From NCBI GenBank assembly GCA_037126765.1, contig JBBCBC010000032.1, positions 1,426,001-1,490,000 on the forward strand: a DNA stretch of 64,000 nucleotides, written 5' to 3'. The DNA is from Stenogyne calaminthoides (Eukaryota; Streptophyta; Magnoliopsida; Lamiales; Lamiaceae). Below the pieces are notes generated by a model. It searched no databases and was not told where the DNA came from. It saw only the letters and a program-made list of their open reading frames with translations. A program made the position numbers and the translations under genes. Below are positions 9,838 through 22,603 of this stretch, in pieces (positions within the stretch are counted from its first letter, which is position 1; each line of letters begins with the position of its first letter).

Positions 9838-11967
9838 AAAATTCTTGTAATGGGATCAACAAAAATTCTCGGGTAATGAGGGTGATCAGTAATGGAAATG
9901 AATGAGGAGTAATGAGAAGTCATTCCTATTAATACTATTTATTAATTTTTTAATTAAGTAGTAGTAATGCAATCATCAACTTCATAATGATGGATCTTTT
10001 AATGATATTACTCATTATCATTCCCATTCTAAACTTATGACTAGCTGGTTCTTAATTCTATCCCAAATAAAGCATAAAGAAAGAGAAAATAATAGGAAAT
10101 TAGGAATAAAGTAAAGAGAAAGTGTGAATTTTGCGTGCACCAGTTGCATATTGTTAGAATTTAAACTGCAATTATAACGAAATTTATAAAAATGAAATTA
10201 AATAACATAGATTTGGTTACCCAGTTCGTCAGGAATGAATACGTCTGGGGGGACTACCAAGCCAGGAGATTTACTAATATTTTTTGTGATAACAAATAAA
10301 ATGAATTTGACATGTATTTATAAACGAAACCCTGCACCTCTTCGACGAATTGGATAACCAAGAAGGTAGGACGTGAAACAGTCGATCAAACTCCATAACC
10401 CAACGCATACAAATTTTCACCTACATTTACATATAGTGGCCGAGCCAATAAATAAGTTCATCTTTCAATTACATGATATAATGATATACATCTATGAAAA
10501 GTCCGTGAAACAGAGTTCCACATAACCAATATTGTTAAAATGAAAAATAAGATGATTTGGTTAGGTCCTTATATGGACCAAATATAATCTCACTCAAGAT
10601 CAACTCTCAACTCTTTTATGAAATTGCAAAATACAATTATGTTGGGATCAAATTTCTCTTCTAAAAAATTAGTTAGAATGAAATGGATGGGTACAACTTA
10701 CAAGTATAAAGGCATAATTTAGGTTTCATGTGACTAGTAAGTAATAAGGCAGCACCAACGAAGAATTCATTGTCGCATGTGGAAAAAAAATTGTGTGCGG
10801 GAGTGTGTCAAATTATATGTTATATAATCATTTTGTCCCTGTTCATCATCATGTACCTATTAGTATTACCTATATTTATATATAAATATTATTCCATAAA
10901 TTAAATAATTGTATGTAGCTGATCTCTATCCATAAATTAAATGATGATTATATATAATTGTGGCCTGAGAGTTTGCATTCCCAATAGGAGAGTTTGCATG
11001 TGAAACAAGGAACAAATTTCCTTACTATTCAAGTATTTTCTCCTTTGTGTTGTGGATTTATCAGGCAAAATATTTAAACATGGCCCAACGTAGCACATAA
11101 AATTTATCAGTTTCTAATGAAAACAAGAGAATAATTTATTTAATCTATACCTAGCTATATAGGTTTCATAGGGGTCTCTATTGCATGTTCTCCATTCCTC
11201 AAGTTTAAATGCTGCAGTTAATTTTACTTGCTTTTAAAGTAACAAAATACAAACATAATTGTGTTGATTGAGCAGCTGGATCTCGAGGCACAATCAGTGT
11301 ATGAGTATAGCGTACGTAGTTAATACATGCAGTGCTGAATTCAAAGCCGAATGAAGTGAGATTGCTAAATGTCATTCTCAACTAAAAAATCTGATTTTTT
11401 GTTCTTGTCAAAGTTTTGCTTTGGTGATATGTTTATTTATATTCCAAGCTACATCATGTGGTTGAATCCATGCTTTCGTAAGGTTTTAAAAAGACACAAT
11501 TGTGTGATAGACTGGCTTCTAGTGTTGTCTAAAGGGAACAACACGATGACTATGATTGATCAGGTATTGTACAGCACCATTCAACACAAATCTATAGCCA
11601 TTAGATTTGTTTGGAATTCTTCACAACCCTTGGATTTTGTTTTCACAATCAATGGATAAAATATAATCAAAAGCACCTAATCCGAATCCACTTTTTAGAA
11701 TTGCTATAATGCTATTGTGTTTGGATAATTTAAAGTTGTCAAAATGTCAATGAGTCAGAATAATTCACATGAATTATTGCAGTTCTTGGATGTACTGTGT
11801 TGTACCATTCACCCAGTATGTGGCGCAACGTACAAAAGTTGTAGTAGAAAATAGAAATGATACTGTTTCAGTGTTTCTCTTCCGACAATGTAATTACTGT
11901 TTTAAAAAAGATGGGCACACCTAAATCCATATGATGCATAAAAGGAGTGTAGCTTACTAGCTATGGC
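9838..11967. other. Intergenic DNA, no supported gene
   Basis: AT-rich sequence. A segment at ~10155-10420 starts TGTTAGAATTTAAACTGC and faintly resembles a degraded copia LTR, but no ends or duplication could be fixed. The plus-strand 96-residue ORF at 11369-11659 has no recognisable domain. Confidence 0.45.
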
Positions 11968-12436
11968 TAGGGGTGGAGGAAATACCGAAAATACCGGTAT
12001 ACCGCACTTACCGTACCGAAAAATATCGATTTTATCGAAATTTTCGGTATACCGAAATTTTCGGTACGGTACCATACCGTATCGAAAATTTCGGTACGAT
12101 AACGGTATGAAAATATAGAAAATTTCGGTATACCGAAATACCGAAATATTTCGGTATACCTAAATATTTTCGGTATACCGGAAAAATTTCCGGTATACCG
12201 GTATACCGAAAAAATTTCGGTATACCAAAAATATTTCCGGTATACCGAAAATATTTCGGTATACCGGTATATATTGAAATTTTGATACGGTATCGGTATG
12301 TAATATCGGCATACCGAAAATTTCGGCATACCGAATTTTCGGTACGACAACGGTATGAAATTTTTCGGTATCGAAAATTTCGGTACGGTAACAGTATGGT
12401 GAGAAAATTTTCGGTATGCCGTACCGTCCACCCCTA
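11968..12436. mobile_element. hAT-type MITE, 469 bp, with perfect 8-bp TSD
   Basis: Starts TAGGGGTGGA and ends TCCACCCCTA, flanked by GCTATGGC on both sides (11960-11967 and 12437-12444). The interior is almost wholly built from GGTATACCGAAA-type palindromic units and can fold into many hairpins. Because the unit length keeps one frame open, a 154-residue minus-strand ORF spans the element, but its Tyr/Ile/Phe/Arg-only repetition shows it is an artefact. The perfect duplication suggests a fairly recent insertion. Confidence 0.82.
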
Positions 12437-12708
12437 GCTATGGCTGTAAATAGCCGGCCACGTCCACTTTGATAGGCTTACAAGATACTACCCATCTAAA
12501 AATGCATCGAATCATGTTTGTCTAATATGCAACACAACCATCATTACAACTGATGTGTCAACCCAGGGCCAAAACTAAAACTAAGCTTTATGTTGGGCCT
12601 CCACGCCCAGGCCCACACAAAATATCGAAGCCCAATTTCAAGTATTTTAATAATAATTGAAAGGCAAAGTATAATGTGAACAAGTTTTACGATAAAACTA
12701 GTTAAGGA

Positions 12709-12868
12709 GTGTGACTTATATTATTAAAGTGTGTGACTTTTTACTGTAAAGTATATTACTTATAAAAGTGAAAAGTATGACTTATATTATAACAAAGAGT
12801 GTCATAGTGATAATTGAAGTGTGTGACTTATATTACTAAAGAGTGTAACTTATATTACTAAAGTGTAT
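12709..12868. repeat. Degenerate ~21-bp repeat cluster
   Basis: GTGTGACTTATATTA(C/T)TAAA recurs at least five times with spacing changes between 12709 and 12868. It is too irregular for a CRISPR array and has no coding sense. Confidence 0.5.
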
Positions 12869-13029
12869 GTCTGTAAAAAAAAAACCAGTTTCACGGTGAA
12901 TAAATTTCACAGCATACCAACTCTAATTGAAATGATTAGGAACAAAAGAAAATGACTAGGTCGCATTTACATCCTCCAATCAAAGTAATGTAGTTCTTAA
13001 AAATGAGCACTAATGTTAAATATTAAATT

Positions 13030-13385
13030 TTGAAAAGAAAAAAAAAACAAGTAAATCCACCTGTCTATGAAATGATACACAGCCTACTGGCTACAATTAG
13101 AGCTACAACATTGTACACAAAACTGGATTTTCAGCATCCCGCTTCGCAGTTAAGGGCCACAGCAACAAGCTACCTGTTACAAAAGAGTGTTCCATGTTGC
13201 ACATTAACTACTTTTTTACATTATCGGCCTTCTTTCTGCTAAATATTGGTAATAACAGTTAAAGAATAATAATATTTATCACCCGAACCGACGATAAAGA
13301 TACCCATAGCTAAACAAACACCCCGAATAAATTGTGCGAAGTAGGGCAGCAGATATTTTTCTTACCTAATATGTCTGTCCCGTAC
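13030..13385 (-). other. Downstream flank and probable 3' UTR of the PHD gene
   Basis: It follows the stop codon of the minus-strand gene at 13386. No second gene is seen. A plus-strand ORF at 13030-13242 looks like chance. The polyadenylation site cannot be fixed. Confidence 0.4.
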
Positions 13386-13434
13386 TTAACAGGAAATATC
13401 CCTGAATAGTCCTTTTCCTTCATCATAAATCCAT
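13386..13434 (-). CDS. PHD gene exon 6 (residues 750-765 and stop)
   Basis: Acceptor TTGGCAG. The split codon completes an Arg, followed by WIYDEGKGLFRDISC and TAA at 13388-13386. The phase agreement (2+1) with exon 5 supports this short terminal exon. Confidence 0.75.
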
Positions 13435-16400
13435 CTGCCAAAAAAGTAGAGATTGTATGATGTAGATGTATTCAGCATAACGCTGCTAGAGTAAATTGAC
13501 CAGAGTCAACGGCCTAGTTCTGTTCTCCTGATTACTGATTAATAAAAGTCATTGGGTGGACCTTCTATGGGGGTGCTTGCGGGAGCTTTAAGCTATTTAA
13601 ATGTTATTTAATTAGCTTCATGTGGCTATGCCTTGAAAAACGTGATTAGAATGTTTATAAAGTGGAACAGTGGATGCTTTTGTTGAGAACGGTATGCTTC
13701 TAGCTGATCGATTCCACCATACTTCTCATACAAATCTGGTTTTAAGCATCTTAAGAGATTGTAACACTACAGAGAACAATGCGGAAAGTATGCATGTCAA
13801 ATACATCACAAGACCATTGTGCATCACCCTAACTAATTTATAAAAACTTGATTATTAATGTGAGGTACAAAGAAAATATTATTGAAAACATCACCAGAAT
13901 ATATGGTGGCAGAGCACGCAAAGAAAGTTTTATCATATTTGAAGAACTGCAAGGGGTGCAATAAACTCACCTGCACAGATATAATGGAGGCAAATTATCA
14001 TTAATTTGATTCCCTGAACGGGTTCTCCTTTCAGTTTCTTCAGCAAATCTCCAAGGAGGAAGGACTTCACATGGGCCTTCTATTGAGCCCGCCATCAATG
14101 CTCTACCACAAGTAGACTCGTATACCTGCAAATCCACAAGAAACAAATGATTAGAAACAGGAGCTCCACAATCCACCGGAAATGCCAAGGACAATGTAGC
14201 CGAATCAAACAGAACTTCACCTCGCTGCTCTCTAGGCCACACGGACGACCAACAGCTTCGGGCAAATCACCAGGAAAGTAACATTGATTTACCATTACCC
14301 ACTTCACCGTAGCATTTTTATCCTCCCACATAGCCTGGAAAAGAAAAGCAATATTTTTAATGCCGGAAAACTGAAATATGCACTACAACTAATTGGACAA
14401 GCAATGCGGGTTAATCACCATTTTTTCTGTCAGTGTTCTAAAGTTTCACATGCAATAATTGATACAAATTGAGGAAATGAAAGTCGATATGAAGGACTAC
14501 AAAATGAGTAAGTCTTTTATACAGCAGCTGCACCATGCAACTGGTCCAAAAATAATAAATATTGATTGAAACAACTAACACTGTTTAGTGAAACCAACTA
14601 ATACTGTTCAGTGAAAATAACTAATACCGCTTAAAAATGCACTTGAATTGCACAGTTCACCTGGTGCATACAAGGCTTTGTTAAAGATTTCATGTTCTAG
14701 CTTCTTTGTATAAGATTTTTAAAGTCAATAAAAAATAACTGTCATAATATTCCAGAATTGTATGAGCGAACCTGTAGGCCCATATCAAATTATAGAACAG
14801 ATCCATTCATAGACATTCAATTAGCTTTTTTGGACTTTCAAATACCAAGTAGAATCAAGTAAACTCACCTGCCCAACACACCAATTAACACAAATACATG
14901 CATACTCTTCCTAAAAAATTATCAAAATAAAAATTGAACGAGAAAACATGAACCTACTGTACCCAATTTTAACACTTGATATATTCACATTTGGACATGT
15001 AATCACCCTACTGTACCAAATTTTAACACTAAATATACACATTTGGACATGTAATCAAAAAAATACAGTGGAACTGATTCATCAAACTGTAACACATAAA
15101 TATTGCTCACCAGTAGCTTTGAAGGCAAAAGTTTGCCATTGTCAAAACGAACAAGAACATGATCCATTGCTTTATACAGATGTCCATTGATGCAGCAAGA
15201 TGCATAATACACTTTTTCATCCAAACTCTTAACTGTGTCACCAACCCAGTTGACGGCATGTAAACCATCTGAAGAAGACGTACCCTGGTTCATCGTCCCA
15301 ACACTTGCAGCCACCCCTGAAGGATTATCACGAACGATTTCTTGCTCCTTTAATTGATTTGAATTTGAATTGTTAGAACACTCATCACTACAAGATTCTT
15401 TTGAATCCCTCCCCGCTACGTGATTTTCTAGAGACTCCTTTGATGCACTTGCTTCTACAGCATTTACAACTCCCGGTAACTTATCAGATGAACTAAGGGC
15501 CATTACAGCTTCTGTAGAAAAATTTGGTTTCAATTCAGCAACTTTATTGGCGCCTGTTTTTTCAGCGGAAGAACTGGAGGTTTTCATTAAATTATTATCA
15601 TTCGACTTATTACTACTCGAAGCATTATCATTTTCCTGCATGAGTTTACTTTCTTTCCTCTCACTGTTTTCCACTACAGTGTTCCCATTGACTACTGCTT
15701 TCGGTTGGGAAGCCTTCTCATCCAAAGCACCAATTGTTTTACTCAAAGTGGATGGATTAGCTGCTAAATTGGAAGGTGCTTTTGGTGTATTCATGTTTCT
15801 CATGACACGGCCATATTTAGGAGGCAAAGGTTTACCATTGGTAAAAGACAAACACTTTCCACAATGCCACTCCCCTCTTGGAACTCCTTTTTGTGTAGTA
15901 CTCTGGAGGCATTTCAAGTGATACCCTTTCTCACAAGCATCGCAAATGAGTATACTATCTATCTCCGTCACCATCGACATGCATATGTGGCAAGTCAAAG
16001 CCTTGTTCATATAGTCCCTAGAAGGTGAAGTCCAAGTAGGCCGCTCAGAAACTCGTGGACGCAATAATTTCTGCACGGTTTTACCGATTTCAGCGTGTGC
16101 ATTTCCTAGAGGCTGAACAAGGTTAGTGCTGCCTTGTGAAGGTGGTCCTCCTATCGTCTGAGAGACAACTGTCCTAGATGTTTGAGGGGCCATGCCAGAT
16201 TTTACACCATCAACCTTAAGGGACATATTCACAGCCACCTTATCATCTGATCCAGTCTTGGATGTTAAAGCAGACTGCGGTTGTGCTGACCAAGTTGGAG
16301 TCCTCACAGTTGAGTTAGCAGAGTAGTTTGCTGCAAAGTGGGATAGTGTGAGATTTGCATATCAAATTACAAGATGTGAAGATGAATAACTTATTAGATT

Positions 16401-19400
16401 GCATAGTAAATATCTACAGTTATGAAATTTCCATTTGAAAAGATGGGGGATAATGCTAGAAGAGCTGGGCTTCTGCTCAAAGATTAGCCATCAGAAGCAC
16501 CACAAGAACCATGTATTGAGCACAAATCTTAAGGTGATATTTGTTTTGGGTTTTAAAAACCGTGATTTGGGTTTGAAATTTGAAACCGGTTCTAGTTCAT
16601 GATTTTGAAAAACAGTTTAAAAAACACCACTACAACACCTATAATTTACCATCACACTTTACAATACAATCAATTCTCTCTCCTTACACTTTAATATATT
16701 TACATTACAATTCACATCATTCAATCATTTAAGTCACACAACAATAATATAATAATACACGTCCATTCACTCTTAAATATTGTTTTTACATGTTAAATCC
16801 CACCCTACCAAATAACCCAAAGCAAACACACACCTTACTGTTTATCAGGATTTCAAAATCCACTTGATTTCAAAAGCCGGTTCTTAAAAGTCGCTTAAAA
16901 CACAAAACATCACTTAATTGAGATCTTCATACAATCCAAATACAACCACAAGCATGAAATTCCTTACCTTGGACTTGTGAAGGGTGTGAAGAACCATTTG
17001 GTCTTCCATCTGGTCTGAGGTGGGGCCACTCAACTCTTGGTGATGCTGCTGAATTCAAATGGCTAGAGGCCACTGTGTTTGAAACTATTGGTCTAATCTC
17101 GCTAGTAGGAAGCTGATATGGTAAGGATGTAGAATTTACTGCAGTACTATGGGGTAATGGTGAAGCTGATTGGAAGCTTCCAGAGGATATTGGCATGTTA
17201 CTTGATTTATCTGGTTGAGACGTTCGAACTGAATGTGACGCGTTACGGCTTTCAACAGCTGCGCCAGAGTTTGGATGCAAACGAGATGAATGTGGAGTAG
17301 TTGGCAGAGAAAAAACATCTGCTTTTTCCATCTGACATAGGAGAAAATTATAACCATCAAGTAAGACAGATGCTCCAGATAAATTAATCTCGACATATCT
17401 CAAATTAATGGCAAAGTAAATATGTAAGAGAAAAGCTGCAAGGGAACAAACTCTTCAGTTCTATGAATAGCCTGACCAGCCTATTAAAAGCATAAGAGAT
17501 CAACTTATTTCAGAAAAGCGCGCAGAAGACTAGCATTGGCATTATGGCTGATGCAAATACTTAAACAAGAAAACCTTGTAGAAGATTTAAAGCAAACTTG
17601 CAGAACATGCAAATTGATAACAAAAATAAGGACCCGTCTGGCAGCACTCCTAAGGAGTATGATTTTTTTATGTTGGTCCCACTTCATAATAAGAGTCTTA
17701 AAAGTCTAAAATAAATGTTTTACATGCTTTAACTGTTAACCTCTTCTATAATTGCCAAGAGGATGAAACCAGGACCAGATGAGGATGAGTCAGAGTACAG
17801 CTCACCAAAATCTACAGTTCTTAATTAAGTTGACAGTGAACATAGATTTATTCACATTACCTTTGTAATAGAAATGTGTATTACATCTAAACCATTTGAA
17901 TGGGACAGGATAATGACTAGCATGCTTATAGACTCCATGATCAGATAAATAATAAATTGTGAGTAAAAGAAAATGTTTGATAAATTATAAATTTGAAATT
18001 TTTTGCAGAAAGAGTAAAACACACAAAGAATAACATGAGAGACAAAAATGGCAGTAGAAAATAAGCTCGTCCTCGAAAACACAGATGCACTCAAAGGTCA
18101 GCCGCTTCATTTGTGATGGATAAGGTGGAATGCCTTAACTCACAAAATAGAAAGAAACTCTATACATCGCAGAATAGAAATTAATTAATGGTCTAAGCTT
18201 TAAAGCAAAGAATATTCAGTCATTAAAACCCAAGAACTCAGAAAAGGTAGAAAAGCAAACAATAGTCCTTGGGAGTCCTTGGGACACAAAAGAAAAGTAA
18301 AACCAAATTCAGTAAGTGCACTACTTTAACAAACTTTTAGATCGTCCATACAAATTTACCAATTAATCCCCTTCTTGAAATTTTGTCACACCCAGGTTCA
18401 CCAAAATATGGATTTCTCAATATACAATCAATTGCCAGATCTCTATTAAAAATTCTTTAAAACACCAAGAAAAATTTTCCTTCATTAAAAAATCTACAGT
18501 ATACTTGTTTACCATCTCACAAAATATTTTCCATCCTAAAAGTGCCCATCCCGTTCCATAAACAGAACAGGAAACGCAATTGTTACATTCGAACTGGAAC
18601 AGGAACCACAGTCAACAGTTTTGATATGGAAGTTGAAATCATAACTGAAATCGTGCTTTTAAAGGTTTGATTTCAGTTAGAGATTTTAGAAAACCACCAT
18701 TGACCCCCGGCTTCTCTTTTTTTTCTTTTTATTACAAAAGGTTAAGCATCTAGTCATCATAAACCTGCAGTTCAAAAGCATAACCACAACTGGCGTTTCG
18801 AACCGCTAATTTACTGATTTTCTTTCTCTTTTTTAAATGCCGAAAATGAAAAGAAAGAAACTAAAATAAGATTTAAGAAAAGTTTATTCGTCGGTTCTGG
18901 ATCCGAACCGGAGGTCTCTAAAGATGAAAATATGCGATTAGATGCCCTCATCCCCCCCACCCTAAGTATTGGAACCTCCAGTTCGTAACTGTTGGGCACC
19001 TCTATTCTTTCCCAATTCTTTCTCCCATAGCACATCCAAATACATTCATGTTTCCAATACACAACTAATATATTACACTTTCCAATGTATAATATCAAAA
19101 TTTTCAACTAAATTCTTCCCCGTGAACTCTAGATTTGCATACGATTTCTTAAATCAAAATACCCAACCCAGGGTTTAGAAATTGTATCTCGCCTTAGAAG
19201 TTGAATCTACCACAAACCAGGTTGGAGCAGATTTTTACATGGGCGTCATTCAATACATATAACAAGGATTTTTCCCTGATATTAGATGCCCTGCTAGTCT
19301 CCTACACTTAATATAATCGCATCTCCAAGAGTTATCATTAGTTATCAGATTTTTACATAACAATCATTCATTAGTATTAACTTAGTTTTTTTATATTTAT

Positions 19401-20787
19401 TGATGTTGGTGAGGTCAGTAAAACTGGATCTTCTTATTTCTCACTTTGAGTTGCTAAAAGAAGGCCTTTAGGGCCTTACGTGCCTGGCACCAACTCACTA
19501 TTACTTAAAACCTTCTAGTCTCGTACATTCGATTTAATCACATCTCTAAAAGTTGTCACCAATTGTCAGTTATGCTTTATTTTTTAAAGGAAAAAAAAGT
19601 CGTCTACGAAAGTAACCAAAACATAAATTCAACAGAAAATTCCTGTTTCTACTGGAACACATGTTCAATATAATTTCAAGTAATAAACAGGAAAGTAAAT
19701 AAGCATTTGCATCGTCATAAAAAATTTATTTTATAACCAGAACACATTTAATATCACTTATTCACTTCGAAAAGTTAGCCTCTAAAAATCCTCCTTTACC
19801 GAACTCGGACATTATTAGATTCAGAAAATCTAAAATAACACTTAATGCAGTATATATGAGTACGACAATGTTTTACGTTACACATGCGGAGGCCAAATAT
19901 TCAGTTTCTAACGCTAGCATAAGAGAGGGGAGGGGGGGGCATGGCATGATGATAATAATCGGGAGTAAATACATTTCCTTTTTCACAAATATAATAATTT
20001 AGATTGCTGATTCATCACATTTGCTTGAATAGAGCACAGACATTGCAAGCAAGAAATTCTAATTATATGGCATGGGAACACAGCACACAAACAAATTCCC
20101 AGGCACGCAAAAGACTCTATAAATCAGGGATTGCAAGGCTTTCACCAAAAGAGGAGATGAAAAGTAGTGAGGCAAAATGTAGCTCATGCATTGACAAATT
20201 CCCTGCAACCAAGATGCTCAGATAAACTTTAAATTCATATACCATTCAACATCTCAACACTGACAGACGCATACAAAACACATTGAACTCAATTTTCATC
20301 AATCAAAAAAAATGAAAAAATTCCAAGGGGTACAAAAACAAGAAGTAATTAAAGAACCAAACAAAACTTGAAAAATCAAATAACAAACCTTTCTTTTGGA
20401 AATCAATAACTTGTCAGCTATGGACATTTTAGGAGGGCGAAACCCTAGCCTCTGCTCCTTCAATTTATTAAGGCCCAAATCTTCAATGAGACCCCCAAAA
20501 GCATCCCTGGGGAACACGTCCTTGGGTGCAAAACCCTCACAAACCTTAGTCAACCTATTCCGCGCCTCGGACATCAACTCCTTCTCAACATCACTGGGGC
20601 CCTTCCCTCCCCTCATCTTCCCCATCGCCGCCAACACCAAGACCATCTCCGCCACCTCCTTCACATCCCCAGCCAAGCGCCGTCCTCTACTCTTCTTCGG
20701 CGGCGAGGCCAAACCCTCCGCCGCCGGCCTCTTCTCACCGACAGGCTCCGATCTCGGCTCCTCGGAGGGTTCAAGAGCAGATTCCAT
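13386..20787 (-). CDS. PHD-finger protein with BAH-like C-terminal region (six exons)
   Basis: Six exons joined by GT-AG introns in consistent phase give a predicted 765-residue protein: 20787-20389, 17331-16968, 16330-15111, 14334-14221, 14123-13972 and 13434-13386. A basic NLS-like KKSRGRR is at residues 31-37. A C4HC3 PHD finger has C368, C371, C384, C387, H392, C395, C411 and C414. Residues ~430-610 are Ser/Asn-rich and probably disordered. Residues ~613-750 resemble a BAH domain and end in a GPCEVLPP segment. PHD fingers of this type often read histone H3 tails, and BAH modules also bind chromatin, so a nuclear chromatin-reader role is likely but inferred. It resembles plant RING/FYVE/PHD-type zinc-finger proteins; I cannot confirm the orthologue. 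An upstream in-frame ATG at 20913 would add 42 hydrophobic residues and is less likely. Confidence 0.88.
13972..14123 (-). CDS. PHD gene exon 5 (residues 700-749)
   Basis: Acceptor TTTGCAG, donor GTGAGT. It encodes VYESTCGRALMAGSIEG, PCEVLPPWRF and a basic EETERRTRSGN stretch. The short intron 4 (97 nt) is typical of plants. Confidence 0.82.
14221..14334 (-). CDS. PHD gene exon 4 (residues 662-699)
   Basis: Acceptor TTTCCAG, then GCT ATG TGG; donor GTGAAG after a GAG codon. It encodes AMWEDKNATVKWVMV and the CYFPGDLPEAVG segment, core strands of the BAH-like region. 114 nt, phase 0 on both sides, so skipping it would keep the frame. Confidence 0.82.
15111..16330 (-). CDS. PHD gene exon 3 (residues 255-661, PHD finger)
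   Basis: Acceptor TTTGCAG, donor GTGAGC, 1,220 nt. It carries the complete zinc finger (CHIC...CDAC...H..C...WHCGKC), a long Ser/Asn-rich stretch, and the start of the BAH-like region (YYASCCINGHLYKAMDHV). Plus-strand ORFs at 14948-15190 and 15547-15921 are antisense shadows. Confidence 0.9.
16968..17331 (-). CDS. PHD gene exon 2 (residues 134-254 plus one base)
   Basis: Begins exactly with ATG (MEKADVFSLP) after the acceptor CAG and ends CAAG before GTAAGG, phase 1. It encodes a Ser/Pro/His-rich linker with no domain. Because the exon starts with ATG, an alternative start producing a shorter protein lacking exon 1 is possible. Confidence 0.85.
17332..20388 (-). other. PHD gene intron 1 (3,057 nt)
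   Basis: Donor GTTTGT, acceptor TATGTCAG. It is long for a plant intron but holds no recognisable transposon with clear ends. Small ORFs within it (18811-19107, 20004-20225) have no support. Long first introns can carry regulatory elements; none is identified. Confidence 0.75.
20389..20787 (-). CDS. PHD gene exon 1 (residues 1-133)
   Basis: Starts at the MESALEP methionine and ends at AAG before the donor GTTTGT, phase 0. It encodes the acidic N-terminus, the KKSRGRR basic patch, an EVAEMVLVLAAMGKMRGGK helix-like block and the LGFRPPKMSIADKLL segment. GC content is higher than in later exons, as is common for plant first exons. Confidence 0.85.
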
Positions 20788-21180
20788 CCAGAAAAAGGAG
20801 CCGCAAAGAGCAATCAGTGAGCAATCCGCATGGGCGAGGTGGTGCGGCGATCGAAAACCTGCAGAGAAGTGAGAGAGCCATGAATGGGGGAGATAAGGGG
20901 AGAGAAGGAACAAACCCTAGGGGGTGGGGGTGGGGAAAATAGAGGGAAAGTGAAATTAGGAATTGTTAGAAAAAACTTAAAAATAAACCTTTTGGCGGGT
21001 AATTGTTAGAGACAGAAGAGCTTTGAGTGGTGACTAAATCGTAAGTGAGAGATTTTGAGTAGGGGGGGCGTCGCGAGCAAAAAAACTTGAGCAGGGCAGA
21101 GAGAGAAGAGAGAGAGAGAGTCTCTTTTTTCTTTTTTTTCTATTTCTAATTTGCTGTTTTGTAGTCACGAGCGTTGCACG
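20788..21180 (-). promoter_or_regulatory. 5' UTR and core promoter region of the PHD gene
   Basis: On the minus strand this region contains a CT-repeat tract (21095-21125), a pyrimidine patch typical of TATA-less plant promoters and 5' UTRs. The start site is not fixed. Confidence 0.5.
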
Positions 21181-21503
21181 CTCTGCATCTCATTTACACG
21201 TGTGGATATTGATCCGACCCGACCCGGAACACTGCTGCGCTCAAGGAATCTTTTATTTTAGGGGTAACGGGCCGGATAAGGAAGAGGTTTATGTTAGGTT
21301 AATTTCGGAGAACTCTCCCGCTTCTTTTTTATATTAATTTTTATTTTTAATTCAAAAAGTTATCATTACATAATTTCAAATTATAATATATGATTGTTTA
21401 AAATAATATTTATATTCATCTAGAATTTAAAAAAAAGTTTCATGCTTTCAGAAAAATAAAATATTACATGGGTGATCTATATAGGGTAAATGGTTGATTA
21501 CTA

Positions 21504-21692
21504 CTCCCTCCGTCCCATGAGGACTTGAACACTGAAAATGACACGCAAACTAAGTAAAGTGGGTTTTAGTGGAATAAAATAAGGGTGTTGTGAGTGTATT
21601 AATATTATGTTTGTTTCCATTTTTGGAATGTTTAAGTAATGTTGGGACGTACAAATAAGACAAATGTTCAAGTAATGTTGGGACGGAGGGAG
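21504..21692. mobile_element. Stowaway MITE, 189 bp
   Basis: Termini CTCCCTCCGTCCCA and TGGGACGGAGGGAG are perfect inverted repeats flanked by TA (21502-21503, 21693-21694). This is the classic Stowaway (Tc1/mariner-derived) signature. It lies ~700 bp upstream of the PHD start codon, so it may contribute to that promoter. Confidence 0.9.
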
Positions 21693-21694
21693 TA

Positions 21695-22164
21695 CTACTT
21701 TTCATCCCCTCTTACTATACAATACAAATCACTGTTTTCATTACTATTCACCACAAAACATATTCGACGGTCGCGTGGTCATGGGCGAATCTATGTTGGG
21801 GCCGCACCATTCTACGGTCCTATGCAAACCCCAATTTACCTGTAATATATCTATATATAATATGTGAATACAGTCTAATATATAAATTTAAGATCAGCCT
21901 AATATTATTTTTCACTTTGTATTTAATTTACAACCTCAGTCCAAAATTAAAGTCCATCTCCAAATTCTCCACATTTTTGTTCAGTATTAAATTAAGATGC
22001 ATTATGTGGCAAGTGATTAATATAATTTTGTTTATGTTACATCCCCTCCCTTTTTTTTCTATTTTTTTCCTTTTCTTATCAAAACTTAATTAAAGTATTG
22101 AAATTCAAGAATTTAATTCATAATAAAGATTTTGCAGATCCTGGTTGCAGATCCATAACTCACT
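21695..22164. other. Intergenic DNA, nothing recognised
   Basis: AT-rich, no supported gene or bounded repeat. Confidence 0.55.
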
Positions 22165-22288
22165 AAGTTCGCGCTTTCGTCTTGAGACTGAGTCTGAGTT
22201 CACGCTTTCGAATTGGGACTGAGTTTCTGAGTTGAGCCTGAGTTCGCTGAGTTCGCACTTCCGAGTTGGGACTGAATTCGCTGAGTCC
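22165..22288. repeat. Short repeat cluster (CTGAGTTCGC units)
   Basis: AGTTCGCGCTTTCG, AGTTCACGCTTTCG and AGTTCGCACTTCCG occur in tandem with GGGACTGA(G/A)TT spacers, giving about three ~40-bp diverged units. Confidence 0.5.
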
Positions 22289-22603
22289 CCAATTATTTGG
22301 AGAAGAAGACGTTTTCACAAGATTAACAGCGATAATAGGGTATATTTTTGGAATATTGGTTCACTGTTTTTGTTCTAGTTAATTTTCTATGTTTGGTGTT
22401 GGTTTTTTGTCCGTCCATGTCTATATCATATGAATGCTAAAATAATTTTAATTGTTCTGAATGCAAATGACATTTGTTGATGTTGCCACCGATGTTACAA
22501 CATTGATTACAACATCAGTATTCGTCCTTTCTTCTTAACCACTAACACTTCTATGTTCAATGTTGTCTTTGATGTTATTGACTACATGTTGACGATCTAG
22601 GTT

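Noticed and set aside
10155..10720. Solo copia LTR starting TGTTAGAATTTAAACTGC
   Set aside because: No matching CA end, no 5-bp duplication and no homologous copy in the window.
11369..11659. 96-codon plus-strand ORF as a small gene
   Set aside because: No domain, no splice or promoter context, AT-rich chance composition.
11967..12431. 154-codon minus-strand ORF
   Set aside because: It coincides with a hAT MITE and reads through a short palindromic repeat; residue composition is purely repeat-derived.
15547..15921. 124-codon plus-strand ORF
   Set aside because: Antisense to PHD gene exon 3, whose sense reading has a clear zinc finger and splice sites.
20787..20913. Upstream ATG (20913) as the PHD gene start
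   Set aside because: It would add 42 hydrophobic residues unlike the charged N-terminus that follows; the ATG at 20787 is preferred, though not proven.
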